From: Gnetum montanum
Lineage: Eukaryota; Streptophyta; Gnetopsida; Gnetales; Gnetaceae
Reading direction: 5' to 3'
Assembly (NCBI GenBank): GCA_015680685.1
Contig: MNCI01023340.1
Coordinates: 398,763 to 462,762, forward strand
DNA: 64,000 nt
Both the position numbers and the translations under genes were made by a program. Position 1 is the first letter of the stretch. Each line of letters opens with the position of its first letter. This document shows, in pieces, positions 45,263 to 57,600 of the stretch. The notes under the pieces were generated by a model, which saw only the letters and a list, made by a program, of their open reading frames with translations, searched no databases and had not been told where the DNA came from.

Positions 45263-45646
45263 TGTCAATGTATGCTAAGTAATTGATCTTAAAAAACTTT
45301 TTGTATCAAGGACTATAAATTCAATCTTCATACCTTTAAATAATTCTAATAACACACGCTAACTTCCCAAGGTCATAACTTTGTCCCCATAGCTCCAATT
45401 TTCAAAATTCTTGAATGTTGTTAATCCTGAAATGTTCAACTTAGTCATGGAAGGGCACACTACACTGACATTAGGAAATTTGAGTGAAAATTTTTCTAAT
45501 GCCTAGAAGATATCATAAAGGGTAAGTATAAGAGATAATAAAAACCTTATTGTTAATCAATGAAGCTTAAGCCAAAAGAACATATCTAATTCTCCTAAGT
45601 GGCCATACAAACCATTTTAAGCCATAATAAGCAAGAAAATGATAGT
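45263..45646 (+). other. Leader or deleted internal region of G1, left of element C
   Basis: About 380 bp with no ORF. Together with 58602-59010 it would be the only sequence between the G1 5' LTR and its extra ORF, so gag and pol of G1 appear to be deleted. The bases atagt at 45642-45646 are the probable decayed target duplication of C. Confidence 0.5.
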
Positions 45647-46567
45647 TGATGAGTTGTTGTTGGTTGGTTACATTGATGAGGCCTCATTGATGTAGCTAAC
45701 CACATCAATAAGGCCTCATCCACAAGGCCCCATTGACACATTTCAACCTACGTTGATGATGCATTGTCGATGAGGTGTCTATCCATCACCTATAAATACC
45801 TGTCTACTAGCCACATTTATGGGGAATCTAGATTTTAGTAGTAGTGAATCTCTTGCATTTTTTCCATTCAAAACTTAGAATTTTTTCCCTTAGTGCCTGC
45901 AATAGGAGTCATTGAGTGTACGGATCTTTATTTGAGCATTGTTATACTTGAGCATGATAGTGTGGGTAGCAATAAAGATGAGCTTTCTGATAAACCTTGT
46001 AGCACTTTGGAAAAATTAGCTCTTTTATTTATGCATTCGATGTTTTCAATTATTTGTTAATTATTCTCAATTATTTTCTAGAAATTTAGTTAATGAGATT
46101 ATTAAGCTAGAGAGATTAAATACATAAGTATGATTGCTTCGAATGTAACATGTATTTACTTGGTAATCCTAGCAACGTAATTACTTGGTACACCCAGTAA
46201 CGTAGCATTTGGTCGCCTAGCAATGGATACGTGGGTTCAAGACATGTACGGAAAGTGGGAACAAATGCTTATGTTAGGATTAGTTAAGTAGTAATTTAAA
46301 TTAGTTAATTAAACTTCTTTATATCTACACTTTGAGCACCCACAATATAAAATACAAAATGATAAAAATTGGATGCCTCAGTTACACTTAACCATACCAA
46401 CAAACATTACAAGCGTAATTGGGAGGACAACAATTGATTTTAAGGTTATATTCACTTTCTAAAGGGCTACTACACTGGAAACAATAAAGTTAGTGGAATT
46501 CAACTGCATCATGTGTGAACGCTTATGATTCATATGGTTGGGCATAGGGGTACCTTACCACTCATCA
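45647..46567 (+). repeat. Element C 5' LTR
   Basis: Starts TGATGAGTTG, ends CTCATCA, 921 bp. U3 has repeated gatgaggcctcatc-like palindromes (45670-45775). The TATA box is at 45791-45798. The three-unit tandem acttggtaatcctagcaacg lies at about 46152-46225. Confidence 0.94.
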
Positions 46568-46588
46568 TTGGCACCGTTATTGGGGACT
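46568..46588 (+). other. Element C primer binding site (tRNA-Asp type)
   Basis: ttggcaccgttattgggga follows the LTR, with two differences from the consensus PBS. Confidence 0.9.
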
Positions 46589-46719
46589 TTTTTTGTGGAA
46601 CGTGCACTATTTAGAGCTAAGTGGATACCACTAATATCTATATGAACCTAAAAGTCAATAACATTCCCACTATACATAAATTATAAAAGCACATTGATAG
46701 TTTCATTTAATTTTACAAA

Positions 46720-49165
46720 ATGTCTTCTTCTTTTCGTAAGCATGACAATACTAAACCGCCAGTCACACAAGAATGCAAGGTGGTATACACTCATCCAAAT
46801 GAGTTTGTATCAAGTTTCACCTTCATCCTACATTAGGAAGAACAAATGCGATGGCATGATATGGAGATCAATGTTGTTTTACCCTTGATAGATCTATGCC
46901 TGGAATGCTAATTAACACCATTAAGAAGTTGGGCATAGCAGATCATTAGGAAGAGTATGTTATGGATGGATATGACACTCAGAACTATCATCCCATTGAA
47001 ACACAACATAAGCGATACAAATGTTAGGAGAGACTCCATGAAGCCACAAAGGGGAAATATTATACTAACCCCTTATTACTACTAGATCAAGAGAACAATG
47101 AGGATCCTCCCTTGAAAGGTTCTCAACATGAAGATTCTCCATCCCTTGCTAACAATGGTGAGGGTATAAACTTGACCCTTTTATTAACTATTCATAAATT
47201 GAGTTCAAGGATGAATGATAGCCAAGGTAGGAACTTGGGTGAACATCATAATAACAAGGGATCTAATGATGGAGATTGTAAAAAGTGTAAGAGTGGTGGT
47301 GAACACCGCAGTGGTGGTGGCAATCCACCTTCCTTTTCATCCTCTTCATCTAATTTTCAACATTCCTCTTCATATAATGGTTCTCATAGAAGCTACCATC
47401 AAAATAATCATGATGAAGGTGATCGACAAAATAATAATGAGTATGAAGGCCACCAAAACTGAAGGGGTGGTTGAAACCATCATCAGCATCATCAATGCAA
47501 TGATGATGATGAACCTTTACTGGTGGCTCAAAGTATGCTTAACATTGCAAAGGCAATAAGAATTCCAACTAGGCATATAAAGGATAGTCAGATCAAGTGC
47601 CTAGATATGAACAATATCCCAAGATTTGAGGGGGGATACAATTCTAATCTGTAGACACATTTGCAAGCTTTTCAAGATGCTTGTGCCTTACAAAACATCA
47701 AGAACAAGTGGTAGAAAATCAAGCTTTTCCAAGGATACTCATTAAGAAAGATGAAAGTTGGTACCAATCCTTAGAACCAGAATCTCTCTAAAGATGGAGT
47801 ACTATGTTAGAACTATTCAATGACAAATATCAAACATACTCTAGAGTGTGTAATATGAAAAGGAAAATCCAAGGTTGGAAACAAAAAGCACATGAACCCT
47901 TGGATGCTCCCATGGGCTAATACTATTCACTCTTACATAGATGCACTATCCATGATTACTCTTAGAGGTAATAACTTCACCACATCATAAATGGGCTCAG
48001 GGTAGAAACAAAAAGAACTCTGGGGTATATGCCTAAGGAAGGTTGTCTAAAATGAGAGCTCATCATATCCAAAGGTTAATTAAGTAGCTAGCAAAAGAAG
48101 AAAGTGGGCTACAAAAAAGGGAGAGTGCTAAAGAGTATAATAGGAACCCATCCATCAGAAAATGAGAGGTTTGATTTTGCAACAAGGAGGACTCACCACT
48201 TGATGAGGTGGTGAACAGAAAGACCTTGCCTATCCAAAAATTTGACATTTCAGCCAAGGTTGACAAGTTATGGGACTCTTTGGATGAAAAGTTTCAAATT
48301 TCTTTGAAGATTAAAGAATCCAAAGAACAAATTAGTGATCGTAATCGTAGGAGGTGAAAAGAAGCTAAACATGCCTACCAAAGAAGTAAGGGAAAAGCTA
48401 CTGCAATAGAGGAAGTAGTGGAGTCTGATTCTGATGATGAAACCAAATGTGACATCTATCAACATGAACATCCACACAAAAGTTGCCCTTTGGTGTCACA
48501 CTTACATCTAGAGTGTACACATTGAACCCTCACCTAGCACATAGGAAAACTCCAAGATGATTGCCTTACCTTCAAGGTAGTCCAATACAATTCCACTAGC
48601 AACAACAAGCTTACTACCCAAGTGGAACTCCTCCACAACCTTACAAATAGTACCAATAGTGGTACCAATGACAATCATGGGGAATGCCACCACTAAGGTA
48701 GCAGTACCCTTATAGGCAACCAGATCCATATGGGTACTATGTTCAGCAACCCGTCTCCCCTAGAAGTTTAACAAGTCATGCATCATTCCAACATCACTAT
48801 TACCTTCTAGAGTACCAATGAACACATTCATCATCTAATCAAAGGGAAAACCCATATTCGTATCCTTATCATCCTCTAGATCCCTCTACACCTACACCTC
48901 CACCTTAAACTTAGTTACCTCCTGCTCCATCCATGTAGGGTGAAATTCCTCTATAGCCACAACAACAAAATGCTACAAGGGTTATACACTCATAACCAGT
49001 TTTTCAACCAAGTGTTCCAGATAATTGATCAAGAAAACAACCTTTCTTCTAGCCTAGCAATCCTCTCCAACACTTACAATCTACTCCATCTAATCACCCC
49101 ACATCTCCAACACCCTCATCCTCTACATCAAATACCTTCAAGCATCCTTCAAACTAAGTGTCACC
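46720..49165 (+). pseudogene. Element C gag (broken)
   Basis: The ATG at 46720 reads MSSSFRKHDNTKPPVTQECK. A Ser/Asn/His-rich piece is open at 47112-47462. The core contains IPTRHIKDSQIKCLDMNNIP (about 47555-47620). The Cys/His motif CDIYQHEHPH followed by SCP lies at 48448-48486. The end (48500-49160) is Pro/Gln/His-rich across several frames. Stops and shifts leave no functional frame. Confidence 0.84.
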
Positions 49166-49910
49166 TAGGATATACACTATAATTCTAACTCATGTTATTT
49201 CTAACTAGATCAAGGTTGACAACCTTCCTACAAAAAGATCTGATCTAGGAAGTCCACTCATCTTTCTATATATTGCTAGACAAGTGTCATGTAAGCATGT
49301 TCTTGACTCTATTTCTAGAGTGAACCTCATCTCCCATGATATGTACAAAGCCTGGAACCTACCACCTCTTAAGAAGAGCAACATCCATTTAGAATTACCA
49401 GATCAGTCAATGATGGTCCCTTTGGGATTAGTAGAGGACATTGTGACCATAGTATATGGGTGGTCATGTCCTACTGATTTTCTAGTAATCAAGGTAAACA
49501 ATTGAAAAAGTGACTTTCCCATAATCATGGGAATGGCTTGGTTAAGCATGGTCAATGCACGAATGGGTATAAGGGACTTATCTCTCAAAATATCTAAGGA
49601 GAATGAGTTAGGAAAATTTGAAAAGAAGCATATTCCATGCACTACGTACAATGACAATAGGTGCAATTGTGTGCAAAAGATTTGGTCAATCAAAAGCACA
49701 TGCATTAAGGCATGTAATTGGTATGTACAAGAAATTAATATTAAATAGTGTTTGTATGCAACAACCATAAAGCAGAAGGGCATCCAGTGGCTAATAGATA
49801 ATTCAAATAGTAGCATAATATGCATGGAACCAACTGAGAGTTTAACTTGTGCATACATTGAAGGCATGGAAAAAATTGAACAAGTCCATTTCCAACTCTC
49901 TAATTAAGAT
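49166..49910 (+). pseudogene. Element C protease region (active site altered)
   Basis: The open piece 49284-49505 begins at the active-site area HVLDSISRVNLIS, where the DSG Gly is lost. It continues with VEDIVTIVYGWSCPTDFLVI. The next open piece, 49527-49748, has MAWLSMVNARMGIRDLSL and KFEKKHIPC. One TGA (CAAGGTAAACAATTGA context) separates them. The order equals that of B. Confidence 0.85.
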
Positions 49911-50189
49911 GATGATACTATTGGGGAGAGTTGGAGATCCTTGATCACTTCAAGTAGAAGCCCTTAGAACTAAAAAATTTACCAATCGAAATGGAGTATG
50001 CATTCTTAAAGAATGGTAAACCAATCATCATTAATTCCAGAATTTCTTTTGAAAAAAAAAGAGTGGTTGAAAGTGGTAAATAAATGGTCAAAAACCTTTT
50101 CTTGGTCATATCCAGAGCTAACAGGAATTGATTCAAGGATATGCTAGCAACGTATCTACACTCACCTAACCATGAAGCTTAGAAGGTAG

Positions 50190-51010
50190 TTGCAGAGGTG
50201 GCTAAATCCTAGATTGTAGCAAATTGTTAAGAAGGAAATAAAGAAACTTGTCAAGGTAGGGTTTATCTATCCAATCGTAGATAGTGAGTGGGTTAGCCCA
50301 CTCATAATTATACTAAAGAAGGATGGTAAATGGTTGATTTGCATTGACTTTAGGTCGTTAAATTTGACAACATTTAAGGATCACTTTCCTTTGCCATTTG
50401 TGGATCAAGTATTAGACACCATATCCAAGAATTATTATTATAGTTTCTTGGATGGTTATAGTGGCTACAACCAAATCCAAATTGCACTAGAAGACTAAGT
50501 CAAAACAAAATTCATGAGTCCTTGGGAGACTCTTTCATACTGTAAGATGACATTTGGCCTATGCAATGCCCCTGCAACATTTCAATGCTTGGTCCTTAGT
50601 ATCTTTCAACAACAAATTGGTAGTGGTGTTGAATTTTTCATGGATAACTTCTTCACCTATGGAGCTACATTTGAGAAAGCCTTGGACTAACTTAAGCAAG
50701 TACTGAAGAAATGTGTTGAGACAAACCTATGGCTCAATTGGCAAAAGAGCCATCCCATGGTTCAAGAAGGCATTGTGCTAGGGCACTGAATTTTGCAAAA
50801 ATGAATTGAGGTAGACTTAGAAAGAATAAGGGTCATCCAAGGAATAACATGACAATGAAAGACTGTTAAAGATGTTTGGTCATTCCTTGGACACACTGGT
50901 TACTATGGGTGCTTTATTGAGAATTTCTCTAGGATTTCAAAACCATTAGTAGAACTTATAAAGAAAGATGCAGCTTTCATTTGGACCAAGGAATGTGAAA
51001 ATGCATTTCA
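50190..51010 (+). pseudogene. Element C reverse transcriptase (catalytic Asp lost)
   Basis: Translation gives EWVSPLIIILKKDGKW, CIDFRSLNLTTFKDHFPLPF, YYYSFLDGYSGYNQIQIA and FGLCNAPATFQCLVLSIFQQ, then the box FFMDNFFTYG, where the second catalytic Asp has become Asn. The thumb reads VQEGIVLGH and SFLGHTGYYGCFIENFSR. About half a dozen stops, mostly TAG, fall in this region, otherwise nearly in one frame. Confidence 0.9.
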
Positions 51011-51580
51011 ACAATTAAAAGAGAAACTCATAAAAACACCAATCCTATGAGAACCAAATTGGTCTAAACCATTCCATATCATGACAGATACATCTAACTA
51101 TGTTTTGGGAGTAGTACTCACATAGATGGACGATAAGAAACATCCATATTATATCCACTACGCAAGTCAAAGAACTATGGGAGCATAGTTAAATTACACC
51201 ACTATGGAGAAAGAATTAATGACAGTGGTGTATGAACTAGAAAATTTTAAACATTATGTGCTAGGTTACAAAATATTTGTACATATGGATCATAGTGCAA
51301 TTCACTTCCTTATGAATAAGTCAACGATGAGCCCTTGTGTTATATGGTGGCTTGTGATCTTGTAAGAATTCAATATTACTATGGTAGATTGAAAAGGAGC
51401 TAAGAATGTGGGTTTTGACCATCTTTCTCACGTAAGATGGGATAATAAGGAGGAGGAGAGCTTGCTCTTTGATCAATTTCTAGATGAACTCCTCTTTACT
51501 GGAGTAATAAATGAATACACACTTGGAAAAATAATATGATATAATGGCATCCTCACATATCTTCTCACTCAAGAGATTTC
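51011..51580 (+). pseudogene. Element C RNase H (broken)
   Basis: In one frame with a few stops: FHIMTDTSNYVLGVVLT, YTTMEKELMTVVYELENFKH, VHMDHSAIHFLMNKSTMS and NVGFDHLSHVRWDNKEEE. It matches the B RNase H. The DHLS motif end is kept. Confidence 0.87.
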
Positions 51581-51587
51581 ACAAGAC

Positions 51588-52800
51588 TTGGATTTTAGGA
51601 AAAAGAAACAATTTTTTCATCAGGTCAAATGCTTCATGGAAATTACTAGACATCTTTACAAGGTGTGTGTCGATGGCCTAATTTGTTGGTGTGTCCCTAA
51701 TGAAGATCAACTACACATTCTTCAAGATGCTCATGAAGGACCTTGCAAAGGCCATTATGCAGGGAGATGCATGGCCATAAAAATCCTGATGGCAGGGTAC
51801 TATTGGCCCATAATCTTTAAGAATGCCCACTAGTTTGTCAAGTCTTGTGAATGTTGTCAACATGATGGGGGGATTTCAGCTCGTATGGAAGGTCATCAAT
51901 AGTGGATTCAACCACTAGAACCTTTCAACATATGGGGCATTTACTTCATGGGCCCCATCACATCCATGTCTAATGGGAAAGCATACATTATAGTAGTAAT
52001 TGACAATTGCACAAAATGGGCTAAAGCAACAACCATTACAAATTGCACATCATCCACTACTATGAGATTTATACAAAAACATACCATCAATAGGTTTGGG
52101 GTGCCACATTAACTAATTTCTGATAATGGAACTCATTTCACAGGTGCCACATTTAGAAAATTAATGCAGATAGAACATAAACTAATAACACCTTACCACC
52201 CCTAAGCCAACAGTCAAGCAAAGATAACTAACCAGGAGATTACAAAAATATTAATGCTAACCATTAGCAAATATAGGAAGGATTGGAGTACAAAACTTAA
52301 TGATCCTCTTTGGGCTTACTGATCAACTTGGAAACTTCCTATTGGACATTCTCCCTATGAGTTAGTGTACAAAAAACTTCCAACACTCCTAAGTCAATCT
52401 GAGCTCCGTACACTCTCAATGGCTTGTGAACTAAACCTTTACCTAAGTTTAGCACAAAAGGAGAGATTGATCAATCTGAACATGCTAGATGAAAATTTCT
52501 TAGTGGACTTATCTTTGAATGAGATGAACAAGACATTCAGCAAGCAACACCATGACCTTAGAATTAGGAAAGTGAGGTTTCAACCAGGAGATAAGGTGCT
52601 CTACTAGAACCGCACACATGTACCTCAAAAGGAAAAATTTCAAACATTCTGGAAGGGACCTTATATAATTGATCAAAAATTTCCCTCTGGGGCCATGATA
52701 ATTTACAAACCTGATAGCCCAAATAAAAAGAAATTGGTCAATAGTCAACAAATTAAACCTTTCCTAGAACGAAGATTGGCCAGTGTAAATACCACCTCAC
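51588..52800 (+). pseudogene. Element C integrase (broken, two catalytic residues changed)
   Basis: The open piece 51588-51833 carries the zinc-binding region DAHEGPCKGHYAGRCMAIKI, and CECCQ follows shortly after. The core has FNIWGIYFMGPITSM (first Asp now Tyr), LISDNGTHFTGATF (second Asp) and ANSQAKITNQEI (Lys at the third position). The C-terminal piece 52365-52607 reads LRTLSMACELNLYLSLAQKE. A GPF/Y-like module, FWKGPYIIDQKFPSGAMIIY, follows at about 52650. Confidence 0.9.
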
Positions 52801-52803
52801 CTG

Positions 52804-52998
52804 ATGGATACCCATGTTCTATTTTTTGGATCTTCTCCTTCCAACTCAGCCATGGGGGAGATGGCCATCCATTTTGATCATTACCATGGCCTCTCAATTT
52901 TTCTACCCTTTTTATTTTTCGCATTTTTTATTTTACAAATTTTTTATTTTCAAATTTTTCTAATTTTATACCATTTTATTACATTTAAATTTTCTTGA
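52804..52998 (+). pseudogene. Element C pol 3' tail, Phe-rich frame
   Basis: A 64-codon open stretch overlaps the integrase end in another frame, with MGEMAIHFDH as in A, B and D and a following Phe-rich T tract. The same caution applies as for D (13065-13265). Confidence 0.4.
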
Positions 52999-53152
52999 TT
53001 ATTTTACACTTTATTATATATTTTACTTTATTTTGTTTCTTTAATTTCTTTGATTAAGTATGATATTTTCTTATTTTTTCTAATAAATCTACTTTATTGT
53101 CACAGGACACAATGTTGTTGTTGTTGTTTACTAATGATGGTTTGTGCTTAAT

Positions 53153-53429
53153 NNNNNNNNNNNNNNNNNNNNNNNNNNNNNNNNNNNNNNNNNNNNNNNN
53201 NNNNNNNNNNNNNNNNNNNNNNNNNNNNNNNNNNNNNNNNNNNNNNNNNNNNNNNNNNNNNNNNNNNNNNNNNNNNNNNNNNNNNNNNNNNNNNNNNNNN
53301 NNNNNNNNNNNNNNNNNNNNNNNNNNNNNNNNNNNNNNNNNNNNNNNNNNNNNNNNNNNNNNNNNNNNNNNNNNNNNNNNNNNNNNNNNNNNNNNNNNNN
53401 NNNNNNNNNNNNNNNNNNNNNNNNNNNNN
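53153..53429. other. Assembly gap (277 N) in element C
   Basis: All bases are N, so the ORFs reported across it are meaningless. The right border (53430) is the end of a piece that appears misoriented. Confidence 0.98.
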
Positions 53430-54115
53430 TTTTGAAAATTGCATAAGAAACCTTAAGGTTTATGGACCCCATGACAAAGACCTTACCTATAGTAAGTTCA
53501 GGATTGAAAAATGGAGTGATTTGGATATATGATTTGAAAGTTATTGACTTTAGAAGGTTTTGGGCTTTGAAAAATTGCAAAAATTCCCCATGTGTTATGA
53601 GCAAATGACAAAAAATTCCAAAGTGTTTGGTAGTATATATAGTATTTTTGTATTGCATCGATGAGGCCTCAACAACGGGGCCTCGTCAACAAGGCCTCGA
53701 TCATGCGATTGTTGACCATCGTTGACTTTTGTTGACTTTGGTCAAACTTTCAAAATACAAGGAATTTTTTGATGAAATTGGGGGTTAAATGAAAGCTCAG
53801 AAGACTAAGAATAGTATGAAATCATGCGAAGAGGGAATTTAAGTTCATAATGTTAAAAAGATGAAGAAAAATTATTTTAATGGATGAATGCAATGAAAGA
53901 TTAAGGAGTATTGAGCAATGTACACAATGGAAAATACAAAATATAAGATTGTAGTGATGTCAAAGGGAAGGAACCTTAACTAATCAAGCCAAAATCTATG
54001 CAAGTAGGTCCTTCCCATAGTAGGCTCATGTCCTTTTTTCCCTTTCATAACCTCAACTAAGGAGTCCATGGGCCCCATAGTCAATTTAATGATCATGACA
54101 AGTTAAGGACCAACC
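53430..54115 (-). other. Element C spacer piece, probably misoriented in the assembly
   Basis: This 686-bp piece is bounded by the gap (53429) and a single N (54116). Its first 149 bases (53430-53578) are the reverse complement of 54117-54265 with one mismatch. Its landmarks (cttcccatagtaggctcatg, aggagtccatgggccccata) run in the same window direction as in A, although A is on the minus strand and C on the plus strand. Turned around, its end would overlap the next piece by 149 bp and give the order seen in A. Confidence 0.85.
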
Positions 54116-54116
54116 N

Positions 54117-54517
54117 GCAATTTTTCAAAGCCCAAAACCTTCTAAAGTCAATAACTTTCAAATCATATATCCAAATCACTCCATTTTTCAATCTTGAACT
54201 TACTATAGGTAAGGTCTTTGTCATGGGGTCCATAAACCTTAAGGTTTCTTATGCAATTTTCAAAATTTTTTTTCTAACTCCTCTAAGGATTAGTAACTTT
54301 AATCATACATAAACATCAACTTTTTCCAAGTTAACCCTTGCAACAACCTTTGCAATGATTTATCAATGATAAGGTGTAAATAGAAATAACAATTAATTTA
54401 GTTAAATTAGCCATAATCACAACTTAGCCAAGTGTAAATACCCTCAAGATTTAAGGTATCCCAATTGTTTTAAGGTTACACAATAATTGCTAATCCATGG
54501 TTCTATTGTGATTGCAA
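54117..54517 (+). other. Element C spacer before the extra ORF
   Basis: Matches the A spacer (about 3570-2999, minus strand) in order. No ORF. It includes the conserved word cttagccaagtgtaa at about 54423, shared with A (about 3090, minus strand). Confidence 0.7.
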
Positions 54518-57353
54518 ATGGCACCCAAACAAAAGTGCCTATAGGAAGGAGAACCCTCACAACCATGGGAGAAATGACCTAGAGATAGAAGGGGCTAGTA
54601 AGAACAAGGCCAAGAACAATAGGAGGTGACCCATGCAATGGGAGCTCTTCATGAGGAGCCCAAAGTAGAATCTATTTGACAAATTCCAAAAGAAGAAGTG
54701 CCTACAAAATAATCTTAATGAGGAGAAGCATCTGGACCTGTGCCTAGGCTTGAGGTCACTCTAACTCAAGCCTACCTAAACATCATCAAGTCTAGAGAGA
54801 TCAAAAGATTATTTCTTCAATAGATAAACTTTGGACCATTTTTTAGAAAAATATCTAAAGGATGTCAGAACACAATTGCAAACCTCTCCCATGTGGGCCA
54901 ATCATCATGACTAGTGGGGAGTGGTACATGAAAGAGACCTATCTCTTATAGAATAGCCGAAGGCCAAGGTTTGTTATAAAAATCAAGGATGTTCAAGTGT
55001 CCTACTCGGTGGAGGCCATTGCACAAGCACTAGGGTTGCCAGACATGGGAACATAACTAGTGGAGATATCAACAAAAGGTAACCCTGAGAAAAAAAGGGA
55101 GTGGCCCCAATGATGTTACAAGGTGGACCGTAAGGAGTATGGTGCACTCACATCAGTGGAGAGAATTTATTTTAAGATTGTAGCCTATCACCTAAATCCA
55201 ATAGTGATGTCAAGTAAGGTGACTACCTTCTCTACTCATGCATGCACTACTCTAAGTAAGAAATTTCTTATTAACCTTTCACAATTGATTTATTTGGATA
55301 TCGAGAAGCATTTTAAGGAGAACTAATGTGGAAGGAGGACCATACCTTTTCTATGCCTTATAAGAAAAATTTGCAATAAGGTAGGTATTTTTTGCTATTC
55401 AAATCACACTCTCAAACATACTCCCTTGGCCTCATGGGTACAAATCATGAGAGACAAAATGCTAGTAGTCATCCAAGAAGAGGAGCTGCCACCACCACCA
55501 GCCACTTAGAAGATAACACTAGAGGCCCATGTAGTCCTTGAGTATGTATGACAAATCTGAGAGTACCTCTTGAGTGAACAATAGTAGCAGGTAAGAACGA
55601 GTGGGGTGGATCCATCTATGTATCAGCCAACAATGAGCCATCTTAATAAAGTGGCTTGAATAGTTAGTTAGATAGAGAGGGGTGGTTCCATTTTCTTTGC
55701 CCAAATAATGTAGCTAACTTCGAGGTTAGATCCCAACACTCTAGAGGTGACAATGTTTTTAGCAACACATCATCTATTCCTAGAAATATCTGGGAATGCC
55801 ACCACTTTCTTGCTGAGTTTGGAGGAAGGTGAAAAGGTAACTGTCTTAGTGATGTAGCACCAAGGGCAAGAAATAATGGCAGAAGCGGTAGCTAACCATG
55901 TAGTTAAAGCACTAAATGCACTTGCGACATCTATACCAAATGTATCTACACTCCAAGAATTTTAGACATCTGCAAGCATGGCCAGTGGAAAATTGAATAC
56001 AGCCCAACATGAACAACTATTGGAACGACTGATAGAAACCAAGCAACCAACTCTGAATATCTTTGATCTTTCAAAGAACATCATTGTAACCTAATCGAAG
56101 CTACTAAATGTAAGGGGTTGAATGCATCATTTTAGAGGGGCAACTAGAAATGTCCCAAGAGAAAAATCAACGCTTGGCTATGGAGGTTGCTGAACTTCGT
56201 GCCCAACTTGTAGAGCAAACAATCCTTAGCCTAGCAACAACAAGAGATGAAGCTATCAAATAGCTTTAGGAACAATTTCAAAAGGTTGAGGAGGAAGTAG
56301 TAATGATCATCTTCAAACAATCCATGGAAAAATCTAAAATGCATTCAAATAAAAAGGACTTGAATTATATGCGCCAAGAAAATGAGGCACTGGCCATGCA
56401 AAATCATCGCCTGCGAAATGTTGATGCTCAAAGAGATCAAATGCAAGAATTTATTCATCAACAATAGGAGTAGCTTTCTGGAGTCAATACTAAACTGAGA
56501 AAATTGACCATGGAGAACTGAAATCTATCAAGTACACACCTTGAGACAAAAGTTTGCCATCAAAATTACCACCTAGAAGAATGAAGCTCTCAAGTTTGAG
56601 AGAGTAAAAAATCACTATAGGGACTAGGTTGGGTTGGAAAAATAAATTAATGAAAGAGAAACCCAAATGGCAAAGGCTAAAGTAAATGAATCCCTCTAGC
56701 AACTCCAATAAGGAAGAGAAATGTGGTAGTCCATCCTTGATGGGATTGATGCCTACAAGAAAGTGGAGATCTGCTTAAAGGAGTTGTAGATCAAAGAGAT
56801 GATAGAGTATGTGGAGTTGGCCAATCTTTGTTATGAAAACCTAACAATGCTGATAGCTGAATGGCAATGGTCAAATTTGGAGAAGTAAGTGGCTAGCTCA
56901 TATTTGCTATATGATGTTGAGTTCAAATACCACAAGGACACCAAGCAAAAGCTTGAGATTGCTAATGCTAAACTCAAAGTCCTTAAAGGGTAATTCATAG
57001 ATCAACAATCCATTTCCAAGGACCTAGCTAGATGAATGAATGACTACCAAGAGCTAAAGAACATAGTGCAAGTGTTCAACATTGAATGCAAATAGTTCAA
57101 TACCTGGTTTGTCAATGCTAAGGAGTTTTTTCCAGTAATCTTGTGTTCTTGGGATGTGCTCATTTCAACCCACATTGGAGAAGCTACATGGATGGTGCAT
57201 GATCCTAGAAATAAGAAGGATAAAATGAAAGCATTGTTGGATACTTTCCATCTCCCAGCATTAGGACAACCACAAACTCAACCATCACCAGTGCATGAAG
57301 CTGGTAAAGGTCCCTTAGAGCCTTAGGAACCACCACCGCCTGGGACCATTTAA
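54518..57353 (+). pseudogene. Element C extra ORF in the env position (about 945 codons, broken)
   Basis: The start ATG is at 54518 (gcaaATGGCACC), the final stop TAA at 57351-57353 after PPPPG; an in-frame TAG occurs 27 bases earlier. The N-terminal conserved block (about 54980-55420) has SYSVEAIAQALGLPD, ERIYFKIVAYHLNPI, CTTLSKKFLINLSQLI and PFLCLIRKICNKVGI, resembling the plant transposon domain (PF20167-type). The coiled-coil part (56130-56620) includes MEVAELRAQLVEQTILSLA and DLNYMRQENEALAMQNHRL. The C-terminal motif (57100-57220) is AKEFFPVILCSWDVLISTHI with ATWMVHDP following. A and G share all three parts in order. No transmembrane or signal segment is visible. The product is unknown; a particle- or chromatin-associated role is only a guess. 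Confidence 0.78.
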
Positions 57354-57588
57354 TCTTCTCCAACAAGCTTCACATCATCAAGGAACGTGTTATCCAATTT
57401 TTTTATGAGTTCTATCATGGAATTCAATTTTGTGTTCTAAACACCACCATTTTTGTAGTGTTGATCCATACACCCAGGAATTCTATTTTTTGTCAAGTTA
57501 GTCATGTTTTTTTTGTTCAGAGAAAATTCAATCAATAATCCCATACTCTCCCAATTTATAAAAGAACTTGACGATGAGTTTTCATTCA
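57354..57588 (+). other. Element C 3' UTR before the polypurine tract
   Basis: No gene. The stretch caatcaataatcccata through acgatgagttttcattcaat is shared with B and D just before their polypurine tracts. Confidence 0.7.
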
Positions 57589-57600
57589 ATCATGAGGGTA
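57589..57600 (+). other. Element C polypurine tract
   Basis: atcatgagggta directly before the 3' LTR start TGATGAG. Confidence 0.87.

Noticed and set aside
53097-53658. Several ORFs across 53153-53429
   Set aside because: They consist mainly of N and have no sequence content.
54897-55420. Host gene fragment captured by element C
   Set aside because: The same segment occurs in the same place in A and G1, so it belongs to the family's extra ORF.
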